From IMG/VR virus record IMGVR_UViG_3300025655_000376, positions 1-20,497 of that record: 20,497 nt of DNA. The stretch is one strand, 5' to 3'. The notes beneath the pieces are model-generated. The model was not told the origin of the DNA, searched no databases, and worked only from the letters and a program-made list of their open reading frames with translations. The translations under genes were made by a program, and so were the position numbers. Shown here one piece after another: positions 19,510 through 20,497 of this stretch (positions are counted from its first letter, which is position 1; the number at the start of each line of letters is the position of its first letter). The stretch comes from a virus.

Positions 19510-20130
19510 ATGGCCAAAAAAACTGTCACTCTCGCGCCGGTCAAGGCCGCGACCCCCCCGGCAAAAGCCTTCGACGTGACCGACGTCGCCAAGATTGCCG
19601 TGACCGGTATCAAGGCGGACGGCACGATTGCGAACGCGATGGCCGAACGCGAGAAAGCGCAGGTTGCATTCCGCGACACACTGGACACGAACGGTCTGAC
19701 TGTCGCGGACTTTGCGGCCCGGCCGGTAGGCCAGCATCGCGAGGCCTTCTTCACGGCCGTTGCGGCCGCATGGTTGCCCAAGGCGCAATACAAGGCGATG
19801 GTCGCCGCGACCGGCGCGACCAAAGCCGGATCCGCCGCGCACAATGCGCGCAACAAGGTGAACAATGCTATTGCGCGGTTCCTGACCGGTGTCGAAAAAG
19901 TCGAACCCAAGGCGGTGCGCGAGGTCAAGGCGAACGCCAAGGGCAAGGATGCCAAGCCGGGCGGGCGCGTGGTCAAGACACCGATTGAGGTGGTTGAACA
20001 TCACGCGAATGAGGTGATCCGGCGGATCCGCAAGGCGCGCGCCGACAAGGTGATCGACACCAAGGCGGCCGACACGATCATCAAGGCCGCGAGTGACATG
20101 CTCGCGGCGGCCAAGAAATCTCTGGCCTGA
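19510..20130 (+). CDS. Unrecognised Ala/Lys-rich protein (206 aa)
   Basis: I do not recognise the family. It has a basic, Pro/Ala-rich N-terminal tail (residues 1-20), a helical region (about 21-100) containing NGLTVADFAARPVGQHREAF, then AAHNARNKVNNAIARFL, a Lys/Gly-rich linker (about 134-156), and a C-terminal helical segment VVEHHANEVIRRIRKARADK. Overall it is strongly basic with no signal peptide or membrane segment, so nucleic acid binding is plausible but unproven. The ATG at 19510 is chosen over an in-frame ATG at 19441 because AAGGA lies 7 nt before it. The gene stands alone, rightward, flanked on both sides by the TTATACG palindromes and closed by a strong terminator, so it may be an early or regulatory gene. 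Confidence 0.85.
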   Translation: MAKKTVTLAPVKAATPPAKAFDVTDVAKIAVTGIKADGTIANAMAEREKAQVAFRDTLDTNGLTVADFAARPVGQHREAFFTAVAAAWLPKAQYKAMVAATGATKAGSAAHNARNKVNNAIARFLTGVEKVEPKAVREVKANAKGKDAKPGGRVVKTPIEVVEHHANEVIRRIRKARADKVIDTKAADTIIKAASDMLAAAKKSLA

Positions 20131-20141
20131 CCTGACCCTGA

Positions 20142-20172
20142 CCCCCGGCGAGAAATCGCCGGGGGTTTTTTT
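20142..20172 (+). terminator. Strong rho-independent terminator after the 206-aa gene
   Basis: A perfect 10-bp stem CCCCCGGCGA / TCGCCGGGGG with a GAAA loop is followed by seven T, 11 nt after the stop codon. Confidence 0.96.
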
Positions 20173-20184
20173 GTGCCTCGCGTC

Positions 20185-20249
20185 GCCGCTCGCGGAGTGG
20201 CTCGCCTCGCCTCGCCTTGCCTCGCCTTGCCGCTCGCGGAGCGGCTCGC
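20185..20249. repeat. Direct and inverted repeats after the terminator
   Basis: Two 21-bp copies (one mismatch) of GCCGCTCGCGGAGYGGCTCG(C) lie at 20185..20205 and 20229..20249. The second copy contains a perfect GCCGCTC-GCG-GAGCGGC hairpin (20229..20245). The DNA between them is a run of TCGCC and TTGCC pentamers. Confidence 0.8.
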
Positions 20250-20316
20250 ATCACCAGTTACCAGAGCAGCACGGAGCACGGAGCCCGGAGCCACGGCGGC
20301 CACGCGGTCACGCCCG

Positions 20317-20333
20317 TTATACGCCCCGTATAA
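20317..20333. promoter_or_regulatory. Palindrome copy 2: TTATACG-CCC-CGTATAA
   Basis: Seven-base arms around CCC, within the first array unit. A TATAAT hexamer on the plus strand is formed by its right arm and the next base. There is no good -35 box 16 to 18 bp upstream. Confidence 0.65.
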
Positions 20334-20421
20334 TAGCGCAGGTCGCATCACCAGTTCTCAGATCAGCACGGAGCACGGAGCGCGCAGGTCACGCGGTCAC
20401 GCGGTCACGCGGGCGCGCCCA

Positions 20422-20438
20422 TTATACGCCCCGTATAA
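20422..20438. promoter_or_regulatory. Palindrome copy 3: TTATACG-CCC-CGTATAA
   Basis: Identical to copy 2 over all 17 bases, in the second array unit. One extra matching base on each side (A...T at 20421 and 20439) gives 8-bp arms, so it contains TATAAT on both strands. Confidence 0.65.
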
Positions 20439-20497
20439 TAGCGCAGGGACAGGTAGCCGCTTCCCCGACGCTTCTCGACCAACCGCTTCGCATCACC

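Larger units (their letters stand above)
20247..20497. repeat. Iterated long repeat array continuing past the window end
   Basis: Copies begin CGCATCACC at 20247, 20344 and 20489; the last is cut by the window. The first two share CGCATCACCAGTT, then CAGCACGGAGCACGGAGC, a GGTCACGC region and the palindrome with ATAGCGCAGG. Spacings are 97 and 145 bp. Copy 2 has an internal 8-bp tandem (GGTCACGC, three copies, 20387..20410) that helps make it longer. No gene is seen in 20173..20497. Confidence 0.85.

Noticed and set aside
20251-20497. tRNA or small RNA in the right-end array
   Set aside because: I found no cloverleaf or CCA-type features; the stems present belong to the direct and inverted repeats.

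Overview
The window is part of the genome of a tailed double-stranded DNA bacteriophage (Caudoviricetes). The sequence directly shows a terminase large subunit with intact ATPase and nuclease motifs, a portal, a scaffold-like protein, a major capsid protein, head-tail adaptor-like proteins and a tail fibre open at the left edge. The small structural proteins and repeat proteins resemble, from memory, families common in aquatic (mainly marine) metagenomic phages. No tape-measure gene is seen, which fits a short-tailed podovirus, but the window is partial. Base composition is GC-rich. I see no integrase, tRNA, CRISPR or clear host marker.

Layout, read leftward (minus strand) from about 19.1 kb to 1: terminase small subunit candidate, terminase large subunit, a Ser/Pro/Tyr/Gly low-complexity protein, portal, a small protein, a GroES-type co-chaperonin, scaffold, two conserved virion proteins, major capsid protein, a rho-independent terminator, a possible capsid fibre/decoration protein, a tiny basic GTG-started ORF, two structural proteins, a run of small basic proteins (104, 90, 124 and 68 aa), two adaptor-like proteins flanking a 104-aa protein, two small conserved proteins, a 737-aa protein made almost entirely of 29 tandem 22-residue repeats, and the tail fibre. 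Genes are separated by a few bases or overlap at stop/start codons, so this looks like one late (packaging and morphogenesis) transcription unit.

Two genes run rightward. One is a sulfotransferase-like gene (17909..18478) inserted between the two terminase genes; it converges with the small-terminase gene with a 4-bp overlap. The other is an unrecognised 206-aa Ala/Lys-rich protein (19510..20130), followed by a strong terminator.

The right-hand 1.4 kb is rich in non-coding structure. A divergent regulatory region (about 19087..19509) carries mosaic direct repeats, G-runs and a 17-bp palindrome. The right end (20173..20497) carries iterated repeats with two more copies of nearly the same palindrome (TTATACG-3 nt-CGTATAA). 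These three sites flank the 206-aa gene. They are the best candidate here for an undescribed control, replication or partition locus.

A second theme is simple-sequence repetition inside structural genes: 3-, 6-, 9-, 12/18-, 33- and 66-bp units in six different genes.
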